DNA of 64,000 nt from Bog-159 sp963738345 (GTDB lineage: Bacteria > Acidobacteriota > Terriglobia > Bryobacterales > Bryobacteraceae), in the NCBI GenBank assembly GCA_963738345.1, contig CAVTWI010000001.1:620001-684000 (forward strand). The letters are read 5' to 3'. The notes under the pieces are model-generated. The model did no database searches. It had not been told where the DNA came from and was given only the letters and a program-made list of their open reading frames with translations. Of this stretch, positions 45,001 through 52,870 are shown piece by piece (the stretch's first letter is position 1; each line of letters begins with the position of its first letter). The position numbers were made by a program, and so were the translations under genes.

Positions 45001-45691
45001 CCAGTGCGACCTGGCAGCGTGGCTGCGCCCCAGTGAAAACACGCTAAAGGCAGCCATGCAGTTTCGTACCCTCTGCCGTCGTTCTCATTTGTTGGGCTTC
45101 CACAGCGAGCGCCGCCCCCGCGCCATTTATATGCGCCATTGGTACAACACCCTCAATCAGGAGCTTTCCGCTATGACCGCCGCCGAGCGCTCGCGCGTAG
45201 AGGTCACCCCGCTATTTGGTGGACGGACCACCGCCGGAGACTGGTATCTCGCCATCCCCGGCCATTCCGCCTCCCCCGAAATCGGTTTGAACCTAATCGA
45301 AAACCTGACCGGCTCCGAGCGCGAAATGCAACGCTTGCAGCTAGGCATCGGACTTCCCACGCGCGAAAGCTTCTACTCGGCCGATCATAACGGCATCGAT
45401 CCGCCTGTTTCACCCTATTTCCAGTTCAAGCGGACCGAATTGATAACGCTCCTGGACAATGCCATCCGGCGTTCCCGCTTTCATTGCTATGAACGATTCG
45501 CTGCCACCCTTTCCGCGCACCTCCAGTCAATTCTGGAGATCCCGGACGAGGCCCCTGTCGAGGACGGGATTCATCGCGCATTGCAGAGTCTGGTTGGTAA
45601 TATCGATTTTCTGCGCGAGAGTACGCACTGTAACTCCTGCAGCAGTCCGCAACTCGTTCCCGGTCCGCTTACTATCAAGAAGAGCGAATGA
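42086..45691 (+). CDS. Tandem KaiC-like ATPase fused to an intracellular solute-binding-protein domain
   Basis: 1201 residues, no signal peptide or membrane helix. Residues 1-205: unknown. Residues about 205-510: KaiC/RecA-like domain (NIPGFDELFGGGG; Pro-rich insertion; P-loop GPFGSGKT at 288-295; Walker B LRLLVIDP with Asp401). Residues about 527-750: second KaiC-like domain (GVTGIDQLFGP; degenerate P-loop GPGKGKA at 551-557). Residues about 760-1170: a fold I read as a type-1 ABC solute-binding protein (VDELQIFQLDEYQLPNY, AIPFYQNISFLAYRSDLYK, LPKSWDEL, GLNLIENLTGSEREMQ, GLPTRESFY). Binding proteins are normally exported; here the domain stays in the cytoplasm joined to an ATPase. Function unknown. 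Confidence 0.8.
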   Translation: MENPIIRAAGGSLAVAVEAIHSLLRFLVERWSQENSVPRQVKGFEIAVAVRGWNWPELEESVYNAVASAWENQRPAESDPEPSLSFRRTWQRLVPEPVPEPDVRYCFMRSIRWHYRLGPSAATARAFHAIARQIAPLAECDNVTFDEFRQAVARGPAAFAISITAADPVNAYCDLCWALDHVKIAGPSRVTLDPDASNSEHLMSHLFGVATNIPGFDELFGGGGLMLADSMAQPAPLPSIVPPTSQSSGEEATAEPPVPLPAPPPLFASLIRETEDRGIGSRVVLVIGPFGSGKTLLSLQMAVEVARKGGVAWVMSLEQTDEECQYALEAIGISTEHASMKTYTGPIDSLKAIAFPVPGQGALAFLRPEPDDKADLGTFLQKVQKQFSLMSGYPLRLLVIDPVNALGPPARQAAASLRTRTREMFEAAKHHNVNVWFASEQPPNQSPQDRFEENVADTVIHLGAEDHNGQPRRYIEVTKSRFQQECSGRHALAIEPEGGMHVYPPAATIARSVRNSPAKDAVPPSQFGVTGIDQLFGPNALSPGDIVVLAGPGKGKALVAAQFADVDLGRPDIRNIYISDHARRRTSSLDRFRKTESVIRCSIESAIASNFAEPSRVLLLIRNTLDKYREDGFTLGRVVVTNLSRWEKEVPMLSHDVSFGIALCNLLRSYGVVSMIVNGDELDHDSSPLRETLTSQANTLILFHPREFKGRTTTLLTTIKSPGMRHPRESFELLFEPEGMRVGPAPLWRISAAGDVTAANVVLYLHAETKNHQEYNNRILNALQTTLSPQTKIAPQSLRYDPQFLSMSQYSAVDELQIFQLDEYQLPNYETAAHVLHTFEVAAHPRALEGRLPGMVARVLSDSGKRFLAIPFYQNISFLAYRSDLYKAEFTDPLPKSWDELVKRCETWEARNPLVPVRGKGKSTRARKTAQPLSPPPPEVFFSCPVYTESVETYNCFFMELLYSLAPPAFDRQCDLAAWLRPSENTLKAAMQFRTLCRRSHLLGFHSERRPRAIYMRHWYNTLNQELSAMTAAERSRVEVTPLFGGRTTAGDWYLAIPGHSASPEIGLNLIENLTGSEREMQRLQLGIGLPTRESFYSADHNGIDPPVSPYFQFKRTELITLLDNAIRRSRFHCYERFAATLSAHLQSILEIPDEAPVEDGIHRALQSLVGNIDFLRESTHCNSCSSPQLVPGPLTIKKSE

Positions 45692-45704
45692 CCTGGCGAT
45701 CGCA

Positions 45705-45950
45705 TCACCCGGAGACGTCGACCGTCTCGCCAACCCGTCGCGCCCCGCCACCGTAGCTCGAACTATCTCCCGCCGCGTCGCCCCCGCCCGCCGCCTGTTT
45801 AGCATCCGCCGCAGCCTGCGCCTGCGGGCTCAAGTTCACCGTATCTTGCGCTTGACCGCCACTCGAAGACCCAGCCGCCCCGGCCGGACGCACGTAATCC
45901 GTTCAAGTCGGCCCCGCCTTCCATAAGGAAGCCAGATTGATAGCACTCAT
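45705..45950 (-). pseudogene. Possible broken small gene
   Basis: An ATG at 45950 with GAGGGGG ahead starts a frame that stops after 15 codons (TGA at 45905-45903), then continues in the same frame for 66 codons rich in Gly, Ala and Ser, containing DTVNLSPQAQAAADAKQAA. The SPQAQ element is common in small regulatory proteins of flagellar type, but I cannot name it. It fills most of the 376-base gap between the KaiC-like gene and the first Cache-HAMP gene; the rest of the gap holds nothing recognised. Confidence 0.3.
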
Positions 45951-46067
45951 ACACCCCCTCATCGGCAGAAATGAAAGATTCCCGGTATACAGCTAAACGG
46001 CGCATCAGCCGATGACCTTATTCAGGTGGACGAGCTTAGTCGGCCGCGAGTCCATCGGGAGGACTAA

Positions 46068-47288
46068 GTGTCGATTAAGGGAAAAATCATCGCCGTGGTC
46101 ACGGCTACCCTTCTAGGAAGCGTAACCGTCATCGGGTACCTGTTTGATCGAAGCTATCAGCTACAGGTCGCCCGCACTGCGAATGAAACTCTCCATGTGT
46201 CTAGGGGCGCGTTCGAAAATCTCCGGCAGGACAGTGTAACCATGATGTCCATGGCGATCGAAGCCATGGCTGAAAACCAGGAGATCAGTGCCGCGCTGCT
46301 ACATCGCGACCGCCAACAACTCCTTAAGGCCACATCGCCGTTGTTCGAAAGTTACCACAAGCGGTACGGGATCACGCACTGGCTTTACTGGGAACCCGAA
46401 CCGCCCGGGCAAACAGCCGTTAAGGGTCTCGTCAGCCTCGTGCGCACCAGTGCGCCGGACCACTATGGCGAACTGGTGGAGCGTGCCCTGCTGTCGCAGG
46501 TTGCCAGAACCAAAACGCTCGCCAGCGGGCTGGATATGGGGAATACTGGTTTCGCCTTTCGTGTAGTGGCGCCGGTCTACTTCAAGGGGAAGCTGTGCGG
46601 CTACTTCGAACTTGGTAAGGATGTCAGCAGCTTTCTAGCCAGCATGAAGCGACAGACCGGCAAAGAATACGGCATGCTCCTGCAGAAGTCGCGATTGGAT
46701 GCCGCCAAATGGCGCTCCAGCCGCGCCCTCCAGGGCGAACGCGATAATTGGAACGACATGCCGGACCTCGTAGTCGCCAAGAATACGTATTCCGACGAAT
46801 CCATCCTTAAATTTCAAGACAGCCTGGATATGGTGCCGGAGAAGGGCCAGGAACTGGGTCTGGTCGAACGCCAGTCTGGCGTGTTTAGCCGCGGAGTGTT
46901 TGCGCTTCGCGACGCCGCCGGCGCCAAGATCGCCGCGGTCTTCGTGTTAAGTGACATAACCACCGCTTACCAGGAGGCCCACCAGACCATGGCGCGGGGC
47001 TTAACCGCGATAATCCTGCTGATGGCACTCACCGGTATTGTCATGTGTGTGCTCTTCAACCGCCTGATTGTAGCCCGCCTGCAAAGATTGATCCGGGTTG
47101 CAACACGTGTAGTTGGTGGCGAGTTTGACTTGGAAGTGGTGCCGTCCGCGCGCGACGAAGTAGGTAAATTCGAGGAACTGTTCGAGCAGTTCCGGAAAGT
47201 CTTCGTCGAACTGGCCGGAGCCGCAGCAGCAGCAGCCGAACCGGCCCCACCCGCATTAGCAGAATCTTTGCACCTGGGAGGTAAGTAA
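46068..47288 (+). CDS. Cache-HAMP membrane sensor without output domain (copy 1)
   Basis: 406 residues, GTG start after GGGAGGA. Membrane helix at about 8-27, a double-Cache (dCache_3-like) extracytoplasmic domain (GITHWLYWEPEPPG, FRVVAPVYFKGKLCGYFELGKDV), a second helix at about 309-331 (LTAIILLMALTGIVMCVLF), then HAMP (RLQRLIRVATRVVGGEFDLEVVPSARDEVGKFEELFEQF). It ends 25 residues later in an Ala/Pro tail: no kinase, cyclase or methyl-accepting domain. So it can sense and transmit but lacks an output of its own. Paralogous to the gene at 47521. Confidence 0.85.
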   Translation: MSIKGKIIAVVTATLLGSVTVIGYLFDRSYQLQVARTANETLHVSRGAFENLRQDSVTMMSMAIEAMAENQEISAALLHRDRQQLLKATSPLFESYHKRYGITHWLYWEPEPPGQTAVKGLVSLVRTSAPDHYGELVERALLSQVARTKTLASGLDMGNTGFAFRVVAPVYFKGKLCGYFELGKDVSSFLASMKRQTGKEYGMLLQKSRLDAAKWRSSRALQGERDNWNDMPDLVVAKNTYSDESILKFQDSLDMVPEKGQELGLVERQSGVFSRGVFALRDAAGAKIAAVFVLSDITTAYQEAHQTMARGLTAIILLMALTGIVMCVLFNRLIVARLQRLIRVATRVVGGEFDLEVVPSARDEVGKFEELFEQFRKVFVELAGAAAAAAEPAPPALAESLHLGGK

Positions 47289-47289
47289 C

Positions 47290-47490
47290 ATGGGACAACT
47301 CTACGACACCCGGTGCCGTCTGGACCAGATCATCAAAGAGCGCAAGCTGGATCAAATCAATATTTATGGCGATATCGGCCTGAAAGCCGGCCTTCTGGTT
47401 TCCCTGATTAAATCGGGCACTCCAGACGACGACGCCAAACTTCAGAAATTGCGTAAGGCCGCGCAAGAAGTTCTGCACATGCCGCTTTGA
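47290..47490 (+). CDS. 66-residue protein between the two Cache-HAMP sensors
   Basis: Small soluble protein, MGQLYDTRCRLDQIIKERKL then YGDIGLKAGLLVSLIKSGTPDDDAKLQKLRKAA; helical, mixed charge. Ribosome site GGGAGG at 47278-47283, directly behind the first sensor gene with one base between stop and start. Not recognised as any family. Its close coupling to an output-less sensor and the remnant of a second copy behind the second sensor suggest that the pair is a functional unit, perhaps sensor and soluble partner (inference). Confidence 0.7.
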   Translation: MGQLYDTRCRLDQIIKERKLDQINIYGDIGLKAGLLVSLIKSGTPDDDAKLQKLRKAAQEVLHMPL

Positions 47491-47520
47491 GCGGGACGCA
47501 CGTTCATTAGGAGGATTTAA

Positions 47521-48732
47521 GTGTCGATCAAGGGAAAAATCATCGCCGTAGTGTCGGCCACCCTTTTAGCCAGCGTATCGCTGATCGGGTATCTGTTCGA
47601 CCGAAGCTACCGTCTACAAGTGGCTCGGACCGCGAATGAAACTCTCCGCGCGTCCAAGGGCGCTTTTGAAAATCTCCGCCAGGACAGCACCGCCATGATG
47701 GCCATGACCGTGGAAGCCCTGGCGTCGAACCAGGAGATCAGCGCCGCCCTCGCTCACCACGACCGCGAACAACTCCTCAAAGCCACCGTGCCGCTGTTCA
47801 AGAGTTACTACATGCAGTACGGGATTACACACTGGCTTTATTGGGAACCTGAACCGCCCGGGCAAACCGGCGTCAAGGGTCTGGTCAGTCTCCTGCGCAC
47901 GGGAACGCCCGACAAATACGGCGATATGGTGGAGCGCGCCATGTTGTCCCAGGTCGTCAAGGCCAAGACTCTCGTCAGCGGACTGGAGATGGGCAGAACC
48001 GGCTTTGCATTTCGGGTGGTGACGCCCGTGTACTTCAAGGGAAAGCTCTGCGCATACTTCGAATTGGGTAAGGATGTCGGCAACTTTTTGGCCAGCATGA
48101 AGCAGCAGACCGGCAACGAGTACGGCATGCTGCTGCAGAAGTCGCGCTTGGATGCCACCGTATGGCGTACCAGCCGCGCCGTGCGCGGAGTCCGCGACAA
48201 TTGGGATGACATGCCGGACCTCGTGGTAGCCAAGAATACCTATTCCGACGAATCCATCCTCCGGTATCCCGGCAGCCTAAGCATGGTGCCGGAAGCGGGC
48301 CAGGAACTCGGCTTGGTCGAACGCAACTCTGGCGTGTTTAGCCGCGGCGTGTTCGCGCTACGCGACGCCGGTGGCGCTAAGGTTGGCGCGGTCTTTGTGT
48401 TAAGTAACATCACCGCCGCTTACCAGGAGACCCACCAGACCATGGCGCGGGGCCTGACCGCGATCATCCTACTGATGGCACTCACCGGCATCGTGATGTG
48501 TGTGCTCTTCAGCCGGCTCATCGTGGCCCGCCTGCAGAGATTGATCCGCGTTGCGACGCGTGTAGTCGGTGGCGAGTTTGACCTGGAAGTGGTGCCATCC
48601 GCCCATGACGAAGTGGGGAAATTCGAGGAATTATTCGAACAGTTCCGCAAAGTATTCGTCGAACTGGCCGGCGCCGCCGAAGCCGGCTCGGCCCCAGCCG
48701 AAGTAGCGGAACCTTTGACCCCGCGGATATAA
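47521..48732 (+). CDS. Cache-HAMP membrane sensor without output domain (copy 2)
   Basis: 403 residues, GTG start after AGGAGG. Same layout as copy 1 and very similar throughout, from SIKGKIIAVVSATLLASVSLIGYLFDRSY to the HAMP segment (RVVGGEFDLEVVPSAHDEVGK). It again ends shortly after HAMP with an Ala/Pro-rich tail. Differences cluster in the Cache domain, for example near the KSYYMQYGITHWL and RTGTPDKYGDMVERA segments, which could change ligand preference. Arose by tandem duplication, as the remnant at 48735 shows. Confidence 0.85.
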   Translation: MSIKGKIIAVVSATLLASVSLIGYLFDRSYRLQVARTANETLRASKGAFENLRQDSTAMMAMTVEALASNQEISAALAHHDREQLLKATVPLFKSYYMQYGITHWLYWEPEPPGQTGVKGLVSLLRTGTPDKYGDMVERAMLSQVVKAKTLVSGLEMGRTGFAFRVVTPVYFKGKLCAYFELGKDVGNFLASMKQQTGNEYGMLLQKSRLDATVWRTSRAVRGVRDNWDDMPDLVVAKNTYSDESILRYPGSLSMVPEAGQELGLVERNSGVFSRGVFALRDAGGAKVGAVFVLSNITAAYQETHQTMARGLTAIILLMALTGIVMCVLFSRLIVARLQRLIRVATRVVGGEFDLEVVPSAHDEVGKFEELFEQFRKVFVELAGAAEAGSAPAEVAEPLTPRI

Positions 48733-48734
48733 AT

Positions 48735-48761
48735 GCATTAAGGCCGCTCAGGAAGTTCTGC
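48735..48761 (+). repeat. Remnant of a second 66-residue gene
   Basis: These 27 bases match, with about three differences, the 3' coding end of the small gene at 47290 (near 47449-47476: codons for RKAAQEVL). They lie just behind copy 2 of the sensor, exactly where a second copy of the small gene would be if the duplicated unit were sensor plus small gene. The rest of that copy has been lost. Confidence 0.7.
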
Positions 48762-48813
48762 TTCCGCCGCCGCATGCGCCGCCGTTTTCCGGCGCGATTT
48801 TCTCCAACAGTGC

Positions 48814-49827
48814 CTACCGCTCGTGTCCACAACGAAGAGCGTACTCGATAGTCACCTTAACCCTATCGGTGCCGAGTGACTTGGCTTCGAAGCGCCACTG
48901 TTTCGCCGCTTCAACTGCACTTGGGGCCAGCAGCGGATGTCCCGAAATCACCGAAGCATTTTGGACCTCACCTGTCTCCGCTTCCACCGTCAGTTGCAGT
49001 TCAACTTTGCCCTGGATCCGTCCCTGTATGGCCAGCGGCGCGTAATTTGGAACAACGAATTTGTCAAAACGATAGTCCGTGGCCTTCAGCAATTGTGGCT
49101 CATAGCTCGCCTTCGCTTCCGCCGCCGACATGGGGCCTTGATAACCGGCGAGTAAGGATCGGAAGCTTGGGTCCTTCCATTTCCCCACATTCCCCTTTAC
49201 CGCCAGAGCCAGCGCCCTATCGTACCGGCCGGAGATCAATTGCGGCAGTAAGTCCTGCCCCGTTTGCTGCAGCACAAGGTCGTCCTCCTCGCGCCGGATC
49301 GCAAAATCATCGTTGGGCCCAAAGCCCGATGCAGATATCTCCGCACCCAACTCCCACAGGCGAATCGTCGCCGGATACAAGGCCTCCATCTTCTCGACGT
49401 CGACAGTCTCCGGGGGTGGAAGCGCCAGCGAGATCGACGACGGCCCACATTGTGCGACGATGCCAAAGCTGATCCTCTCAAACCCTCCCCCGCGTTGGTG
49501 AGATTGCCTAAGGGCCGCAGCCAACCCGCCCGGCTGAATCGCACACGGATTATTACCCCCCGCCAGTTGAGCCGGAGTCCTATCGCGCACCACGGTTTCC
49601 ACAGCCTGAATTATCAGCCGAGGACAAACAACATTTGATGGCGCAATCCGTACGCAGCGAACCACCGAGCCCGATCCTTGCCCGGTCACGTCGATGATGC
49701 GGTAGTAAAACTGCCCGCCATAATCTGAGAAGAATACCGAGACAACATGGAATTCAGACGGCCCCGGCAACTCCGCCCCCTGCAACATGCATACAAATGC
49801 GGCCAATACCACCGCTCGCCAAGTCAT
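48814..49827 (-). CDS. Secreted protein with C-terminal TonB domain
   Basis: 337 residues; signal peptide TWRAVVLAAFVCMLQG. The last 90 residues are a TonB_C domain (NYAPLAIQGRIQGKVELQLTVEAETGEV, ISGHPLLAPSAVEAAKQWRFEA). The central part has several cysteines and is not recognised. It lacks the N-terminal membrane anchor and proline-rich spacer of a true energy-transducing TonB, so it may be a periplasmic TonB-domain protein. A TonB-dependent receptor is encoded nearby at 50803. Confidence 0.78.
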   Translation of the reverse strand: MTWRAVVLAAFVCMLQGAELPGPSEFHVVSVFFSDYGGQFYYRIIDVTGQGSGSVVRCVRIAPSNVVCPRLIIQAVETVVRDRTPAQLAGGNNPCAIQPGGLAAALRQSHQRGGGFERISFGIVAQCGPSSISLALPPPETVDVEKMEALYPATIRLWELGAEISASGFGPNDDFAIRREEDDLVLQQTGQDLLPQLISGRYDRALALAVKGNVGKWKDPSFRSLLAGYQGPMSAAEAKASYEPQLLKATDYRFDKFVVPNYAPLAIQGRIQGKVELQLTVEAETGEVQNASVISGHPLLAPSAVEAAKQWRFEAKSLGTDRVKVTIEYALRCGHER

Positions 49828-50067
49828 CTCACAATCAGTATACTGCCCTGTTTTGCGTGAGCATTAAAGACATCGAAAGACTGATTTCATCTAGAGTGCC
49901 TCCGGACCTCCGGAGATCACCCTGAGGCTAAACTGGACGCCCCCCTCAGCCGATCTGCGGCACAATCTCCCCACCTCGCTCACCGGTCGAACACCAGGAA
50001 CTGGGCCGCACGATCCAGCCGCCTGCGGACAAAAGGTCAGTCACCATGCCATTACCTTAGAAAGCCG

Positions 50068-50784
50068 TTACCACGGCACGGTCCGGCCCAGATAGTCGAG
50101 ATATTCAAGCCCCGCATTCCCTTTCTTCTTGAGCAGTACGTTCACCAGGTTTGGAACGCTCTCCTCAATGCTCAGTCGCGCGTCCGGTCCCCCCATCTCC
50201 GTCCGGACCCACCCCGGCGCCATCAGAACCATCGCCCGCGCCTTACCGGAGCAACGCGCTGCATAGCTCCGCATGAATTGGTTCAAGGCTGCTTTGCTGC
50301 CGCGGTACACCTCGCGCATCCCGGTTACGTTATTGGCGACACTACCTTGGCCGGATGACATCACCCCAATCAAACCATCCGCGGTAACAAGATCCTGCAA
50401 AGACTCGACCACCCGCATCGGGCACAGCGCGTTTGTGACCATCACACGGATAAACTCCGCAGTAGTCACGTCACCAATCGTTTCCTGCTCATTGTTCGTT
50501 ACGCCCGCATTCACGAACAGCATTTCGAAGCTTCTGCCGCACAAGCGCTCCCGTAGCGCTATGACCTGCGCCTGCTCGCAGATGTCCAGCGTCTCAATCT
50601 CCACCCGCCCCTTGAACTGATCCGCCAGAGCCTGCAACTTCGTGCGATCCGACCCGCCCCGAACCGTATCCACGACACTCCACCCCTTCTTTAAGAACTC
50701 GGCCGCCATCGCCAGCCCCAAGCCGCGTGAAGCCGCGATCAACAGAATAGTAGGAACGCTTTGACTTAACGAATCCGTCTGCAT
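50068..50784 (-). CDS. Short-chain dehydrogenase/reductase
   Basis: 238 residues of the classical SDR family: cofactor motif in LLIAASRGLGLAMAAEFLKKGW (Gly-rich but with AASRGLG in place of TGASRGIG), LFVNAGVTN (NAG), catalytic Ser in MSSGQGSV and Tyr-Lys in VYRGSKAALNQF; APGWVRTEMGG near the end. Substrate unknown. It lies between the TonB-domain gene and the receptor gene on the same strand. Confidence 0.88.
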   Translation of the reverse strand: MQTDSLSQSVPTILLIAASRGLGLAMAAEFLKKGWSVVDTVRGGSDRTKLQALADQFKGRVEIETLDICEQAQVIALRERLCGRSFEMLFVNAGVTNNEQETIGDVTTAEFIRVMVTNALCPMRVVESLQDLVTADGLIGVMSSGQGSVANNVTGMREVYRGSKAALNQFMRSYAARCSGKARAMVLMAPGWVRTEMGGPDARLSIEESVPNLVNVLLKKKGNAGLEYLDYLGRTVPW

Positions 50785-50802
50785 GCCACTTCTAATTATT
50801 GC

Positions 50803-52812
50803 TCAGTGGACGCCTTCTCCCGACCTCCAAATCAATTTCACGAAAGCCGTCCGCCCGTTGGCTTGAATCTGATCGATCGATGAGTCAAGCGGCCACGTCC
50901 CCGGATCCGCGTATCCCCAATTCAAGGCATTGCGCACACCCGCCACTAGGTCGAAGCCACCGAAGAGCCGGTTGCTCGAAAGCGTAGCATTCACCAACGC
51001 CACCGGCCGCGTGAGTGTGTCGCCTGCCGTCGTGCGGGCGCTCAGGTATTCCAGGTCCATACTAAAATGGAACCGCTTCCAAAGGGGCACCGCGCCGCGT
51101 ACCTTCACAATCCGTCCAGGATTGTTTGGCAGCAACGTGTGCAAATCCTCCTCCTCCCCACGGTCCAAGGTCAGGCTGCCCGTCACTTCGAGCCAGTGCG
51201 CCGGATGTGTGCCCGTTTCTAATTCGATTCCGCGCGACGTTCGTAGGCCTGAATTTTGGAATTGATAAAGCTGGGCTGGCAATAGCACCGCTGCGATAGC
51301 CGAATGCATGGAATACCAGAAGCCGTTCGCCAGCACGTAACTGGACTTGCCCACCTTGTGCTCCGCGGATGCCTCCACGGCATCGGCGCTCTCCGCCCGC
51401 AAAGTTGGATTGGCCACTTGCGTCAGTCCATCGTGATAGTAAGACTCGTACAAACTCGGCTCGCGGAAGGGGCGGCCGTAGGACAGCTTGTAAGAGCTCG
51501 CCATATTCGGCTGATAGACCACTGCCAGACGCGGAGACACAAATTGGCCATAGCTCTCCGAAACGTCCCAGCGCGCGCCCATGTACGCTTTCCACTTGCT
51601 AGATAGATTCCATTCCTGCTGCACAAATGCCGCGCCCGAACGGTCCGGATGGCTGATCCGGAATAGGAGAACCTCGTGATACGAGTAATTAAGATTCTCG
51701 ACCATATTGCGAATTTCAAATTGCCCGCTCAACCCCAGCGTTAACAGCCCCAAACGAGGCACTTCGCGGCTATACGTCACCTGCGTATCGATCCAATCGC
51801 CCGCCACCTGTGTGCGGTCGTCCAGAACCCCGAAAAGCGCGTAATCATAGCGATTGTCATAGCGAAAGCCGTCGTAATCAGCCTGCCAGCGAAGTTCACC
51901 GCCATCCGCGTAGGTGTGTGTATATTGAACGCCCGCGAAATTCCGCTGCACACGCAGAAACTGGCCCGCGTCATCGAAAATCGTTCCAAGCGTCACAACT
52001 GGAGCATGCTCCAGTTCGTTATTGAAATACGCAGTGAAGCTAAAGCCGCCCCAGGTCAGATTCGCGAAACTGTGGTATCCCCCCATGCGGTCCACATTGT
52101 TCGCAACGCCGTTGTTCTGTCCGGGCGTGTCGTACTGCGGAACAAACAGGTTGCGTCCGCTATCCAGGAATCCCGATCCCTCGACCAACAGATTGACCCC
52201 CCGACCGAGACTTTGCGAACTCATCACCTCGAGCTTTTGCGCCTCACCGGCGGCGGCTTCCATACTCACCATGTAGCGCGGCGCATCTACCGGCCCCTTG
52301 GTAACGATATTGATCGTGGCCAGAATACCATTGCTGCCGTACAGCGCGGAGCTGGATCCACGAATGATTTCCACGCGTTCCACCAAGTCCAAATCCAGGC
52401 CAAATTCTTCCCCGAACACGCTGTTAGCCCGATCGAAGATCTCCGTCATGTTGTGGCCGTTGATCATCACCAGAAAACAGGTATTCAGGTCGCCCGGCGC
52501 TGCAAAGCCCCGCACCTCGCTCGACGACACCAGGTGATTGTCGATCATCGTGAATCCGCGCGCCGACGAGAGCACGTCCGCCAGTGTCCGGTAACCATAT
52601 TTCTGGATATCCGCGGCGGTTATTACCGTGACGCTAGCAGGCGCTTCAGCGAGGGTTTGGGCGTGCAGGGAGGCCGCCTCCACAACCGGCATGTCTCCGA
52701 ACAGAGCGCTTTCGCCCGATGCTTCATCCGGGCGCGGTTCCGGTTGGTCGCCGCCCATCAAGGAAGCGGACCAAACCAGCATAAGCACTAAGTAGGACAG
52801 AAGCGAACGCAT
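50803..52812 (-). CDS. TonB-dependent outer membrane receptor
   Basis: 669 residues from the ATG at 52812 that begins a signal peptide (RSLLSYLVLMLVWSASLMGG). Plug domain: APASVTVITAADIQKYGYRTLADVLSS, GFAAPGDLNTCFLVMINGH, VERVEIIRGSSSALYGSNGILATINIVTK. Barrel follows with AYMGARWDVSESYGQFVSPRLAVVYQP and FREPSLYESYYHDGL (FRAP-like motif). Imports large substrates with energy from TonB. An in-frame ATG at 52887 adds 25 residues that spoil the signal peptide. Substrate not predictable; no siderophore genes near. Confidence 0.92.
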   Translation of the reverse strand: MRSLLSYLVLMLVWSASLMGGDQPEPRPDEASGESALFGDMPVVEAASLHAQTLAEAPASVTVITAADIQKYGYRTLADVLSSARGFTMIDNHLVSSSEVRGFAAPGDLNTCFLVMINGHNMTEIFDRANSVFGEEFGLDLDLVERVEIIRGSSSALYGSNGILATINIVTKGPVDAPRYMVSMEAAAGEAQKLEVMSSQSLGRGVNLLVEGSGFLDSGRNLFVPQYDTPGQNNGVANNVDRMGGYHSFANLTWGGFSFTAYFNNELEHAPVVTLGTIFDDAGQFLRVQRNFAGVQYTHTYADGGELRWQADYDGFRYDNRYDYALFGVLDDRTQVAGDWIDTQVTYSREVPRLGLLTLGLSGQFEIRNMVENLNYSYHEVLLFRISHPDRSGAAFVQQEWNLSSKWKAYMGARWDVSESYGQFVSPRLAVVYQPNMASSYKLSYGRPFREPSLYESYYHDGLTQVANPTLRAESADAVEASAEHKVGKSSYVLANGFWYSMHSAIAAVLLPAQLYQFQNSGLRTSRGIELETGTHPAHWLEVTGSLTLDRGEEEDLHTLLPNNPGRIVKVRGAVPLWKRFHFSMDLEYLSARTTAGDTLTRPVALVNATLSSNRLFGGFDLVAGVRNALNWGYADPGTWPLDSSIDQIQANGRTAFVKLIWRSGEGVH

Positions 52813-52870
52813 CGGCCGTACCCCTATGATCGGCGGCGTTCGCAGAAAGTTTAGAGCCGCACTGTCCGCG

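Noticed and set aside
44366..45691. Separate ABC transporter binding-protein gene
   Set aside because: The binding-protein-like part is in one continuous frame with the ATPase, has no own start or signal peptide, and no permease or ABC ATPase genes are near.
51916..52791. 291-codon plus-strand frame over the TonB-dependent receptor
   Set aside because: Shadow; His/Arg-rich, no start signal.
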